DNA from: Kutzneria chonburiensis
GTDB taxonomy: Bacteria > Actinomycetota > Actinomycetes > Mycobacteriales > Pseudonocardiaceae
Assembly: GCF_028622115.1 (NCBI RefSeq)
Contig: NZ_CP097263.1
Coordinates: 6,262,001 to 6,326,000, forward strand
Direction: 5' to 3'
Length of the DNA stretch: 64,000 nt
The notes beneath the pieces are model-generated. The model was not told where the DNA came from, searched no databases, and worked only from the letters and a program-made list of their open reading frames with translations. This document shows positions 62,375 through 64,000 of the stretch, piece after piece (within the stretch, counting starts at the first letter, position 1; each line of letters begins with the position of its first letter). A program made the translations under genes and the position numbers.

Positions 62375-62835
62375 GGACCATGTGGAGGTTGCCGCCAGAC
62401 CGGGAGAGCGCGAGGCCCCGCCGATGCTTCGCCCGGTTGGCGGATTTTGCCCGCCGCCACCCGACGCGCCCACTCCCTTCGCCGACGCGGCGGGCAAAAT
62501 CCGGCAAGGGCGAGGCATCGGCTACCCGGGGGCCGAGCCCCGCGCGGGACGCGCGGCATGAAACTGCACGTGCTCGCAGGTGCGGCAAGACCAAACGTGG
62601 TTCCGGCCACAATTGTTCCCGGTGCAAGTGCATGACTTGAACGATCAAGTACCCTAAGCCATCCTCAACACCCCCGGTCAGACGGCCACACCGGTGGGAT
62701 GATCTGGATTGATCATGTGATCCACCTGACGTTGTGCCCGCTCGGCTGTGTGTGAAGCGACCTGCGTGGAGTACTAGCCTTGCTGGCGGAGTGAGTCAGT
62801 ACAAATAGCGAGATAGATAGAGGCGAGCGCCAGCC
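62375..62835. other. Intergenic region with a large inverted repeat before kgd
   Basis: This 461-bp stretch contains no gene. The region 62420-62522 folds back on itself: 17-bp arms CGGATTTTGCCCGCCGC (62441-62457) and complement (62487-62503), flanked by GCCGATGC / GCATCGGC. It may end the exporter transcript. The 3' part is AT-richer and must hold the kgd promoter (AAATAGCGAGATAGATAGAGGC before the start, shown in part as GAGATAGATAG). Confidence 0.6.
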
Positions 62836-64000
62836 GTGTCCAGCTCCAGCTCTGCGTCGCAGTTCGGCCCGAACGAGTGGCTGGTCGAGGAGATGTACGA
62901 CCAGTTCCTCGCCGACCCGTCATCCGTCGACCCGGCGTGGCATGACTTCTTCGCCGACTACAAGGCGACGCAGCGCACGGCCGCCGGCACCACCGCGGTC
63001 AACGGCACCACCGCCGCCACCGCGACGGCGACGGCCACCGCGCCCCCGGCCAACGGCCGCGTCACCGCCCCGCCGGCCGCGCCGGCAGCCCCGGCCCCGA
63101 CGTCGACGCCGGCCCAGACCACGCTGCCGAGCACCAAGCCGACGCCGGCCGCCTCGGCCACCGCCGCCCCCGTGAAGCCGGCCGCCGGCTCCGAGGTGAA
63201 GGTGCTGCGCGGCGCGGCCGCGGCGATCGCCCGCAACATGGACGCCTCGCTCACCGTGCCGACCGCGACCTCCGTGCGCGCGGTCCCGGCGAAGCTGCTG
63301 GCCGACAACCGCATCGTCATCAACAACCACCTGAAGCGGACCCGCGGCGGCAAGGTCTCCTTCACCCACATCATCGGGTACGCGCTGGTCAAGGCGCTCG
63401 ACTCGTACCCGAACATGAACAACTCCTACGGCGTGGTCGACGGCAAGCCCTCGATCATCACCCCGGAGCACGTGAACCTGGGCCTGGCCATCGACCTGCC
63501 CGGCAAGAACGGCCAGCGCACGCTGGTCGTGGCGGCCATCAAGAACTGCGAGACGATGACGTTCACGCAGTTCTGGCAGGCCTACGAGGACCTGATCCGC
63601 AAGGCCCGCAGCGGCGGCCTGGCCGCGGACGACTTCGCCGGCAGCACGATCCAGCTGACCAACCCGGGCACCATCGGCACCAACCACTCGGTGCCGCGGC
63701 TGACCACCGGCCAGGGCGCGATCCTCGGCGTCGGCGCGATGGAGTACCCGGCGCACTTCCAGGGCACCAGCGAGCGGGCGCTGGTCGAGATGGGCGTCAG
63801 CAAGATCATGACGCTGACCTCGACCTACGACCACCGCATCATCCAGGGCGCCGAGTCGGGCGAGTTCCTGCGCCGCATCCACCAGCTGCTGCTGGGCGAG
63901 AACGGCTTCTACGACGACATCTTCACCTCGCTGCGGCTGCCCTACGAGCCGATCCGCTGGGTCGAGGACCTGCCGGAGGGCTCGGTCGACAAGACCGCCC
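62836..64000 (+). CDS. kgd: Multifunctional 2-oxoglutarate metabolism enzyme (Kgd/SucA), N-terminal part
   Basis: The gene runs off the window after about 388 codons. It begins with GTG and the actinobacterial start [15 protein letters not shown], then a Pro/Ala/Thr-rich linker (about 50-115). The E2-like acyltransferase domain has [20 protein letters not shown] with the catalytic His. This domain order is seen only in actinobacterial OdhA/Kgd proteins, which are E1-E2 fusions of the 2-oxoglutarate dehydrogenase complex. The E1 thiamine domain lies beyond the window. Confidence 0.96.
   Translation, partial: MSSSSSASQFGPNEWLVEEMYDQFLADPSSVDPAWHDFFADYKATQRTAAGTTAVNGTTAATATATATAPPANGRVTAPPAAPAAPAPTSTPAQTTLPSTKPTPAASATAAPVKPAAGSEVKVLRGAAAAIARNMDASLTVPTATSVRAVPAKLLADNRIVINNHLKRTRGGKVSFTHIIGYALVKALDSYPNMNNSYGVVDGKPSIITPEHVNLGLAIDLPGKNGQRTLVVAAIKNCETMTFTQFWQAYEDLIRKARSGGLAADDFAGSTIQLTNPGTIGTNHSVPRLTTGQGAILGVGAMEYPAHFQGTSERALVEMGVSKIMTLTSTYDHRIIQGAESGEFLRRIHQLLLGENGFYDDIFTSLRLPYEPIRWVEDLPEGSVDKTA

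Overview
The window is high-GC actinobacterial chromosome. Leaderless GTG/ATG starts, TetR-heavy regulation, a DivIVA/Wag31-like protein, Tat- and Sec-exported hydrolases and a mycobacterial-type 2-oxoglutarate decarboxylase with an N-terminal E2-like region point to the Pseudonocardiaceae (an Amycolatopsis/Kutzneria-type organism). That family assignment is inference from gene content; no rRNA or tRNA gene was found.

Layout. 1-5.4 kb: a two-component system with its lipoprotein, a TetR plus heme oxygenase, a PlsC acyltransferase and a membrane protein. 5.4-11.8 kb: a leucine/isoprenoid-acid catabolic operon (accD1-accA1-acyl-CoA dehydrogenase) with its divergent TetR; a 16-bp operator is repeated in front of both. 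11.8-15.8 kb: a tightly coupled five-gene operon (nucleotidyltransferase, ParB-like, NUDIX-like, class III cyclase-like, cupin-like) that looks like a nucleotide-signalling or conflict system. 15.9-22.1 kb: a TipA-type MerR regulator, an ECF41 sigma factor with a flavoprotein, a nickel/cobalt permease and small secreted proteins. 22.2-25.5 kb: a divergent candidate immune locus. On one side is a SLATT-like membrane protein with a 160-aa partner; on the other is a TIR-STAND protein whose C-terminus is homologous to that partner. This is the most interesting feature of the window.

25.4-29 kb: metX and metY behind a short Cys-containing leader peptide, then a DivIVA-family protein. 29-41.4 kb: an internally deleted FAD monooxygenase, a frameshifted MHS-type transporter, a subtilisin-inhibitor protein, GH95-like and GH105-like carbohydrases, a chaplin-like peptide, a methyltransferase, a sirtuin, a deaminase with an altered catalytic motif, and serine dehydratase behind a tandem glycine riboswitch. 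41.7-50.5 kb: a GH5-like enzyme, a frameshifted PucR regulator, a GlxA-like AraC regulator, alanine dehydrogenase with a structured leader, a secreted S53 protease and a DHA2 exporter. 50.5-54 kb: three tandem MGT-type glycosyltransferases that read into the exporter. 54.4-64 kb: a conserved small pair, a HAD phosphatase, an ABC transporter with a Pro/Gln/Tyr-rich tail, a fused two-half ABC exporter, and the start of kgd.

Convergent gene pairs are often separated by strong perfect hairpins. Three of these are copies of one repeated palindrome centred on CACTCGGAGTG.
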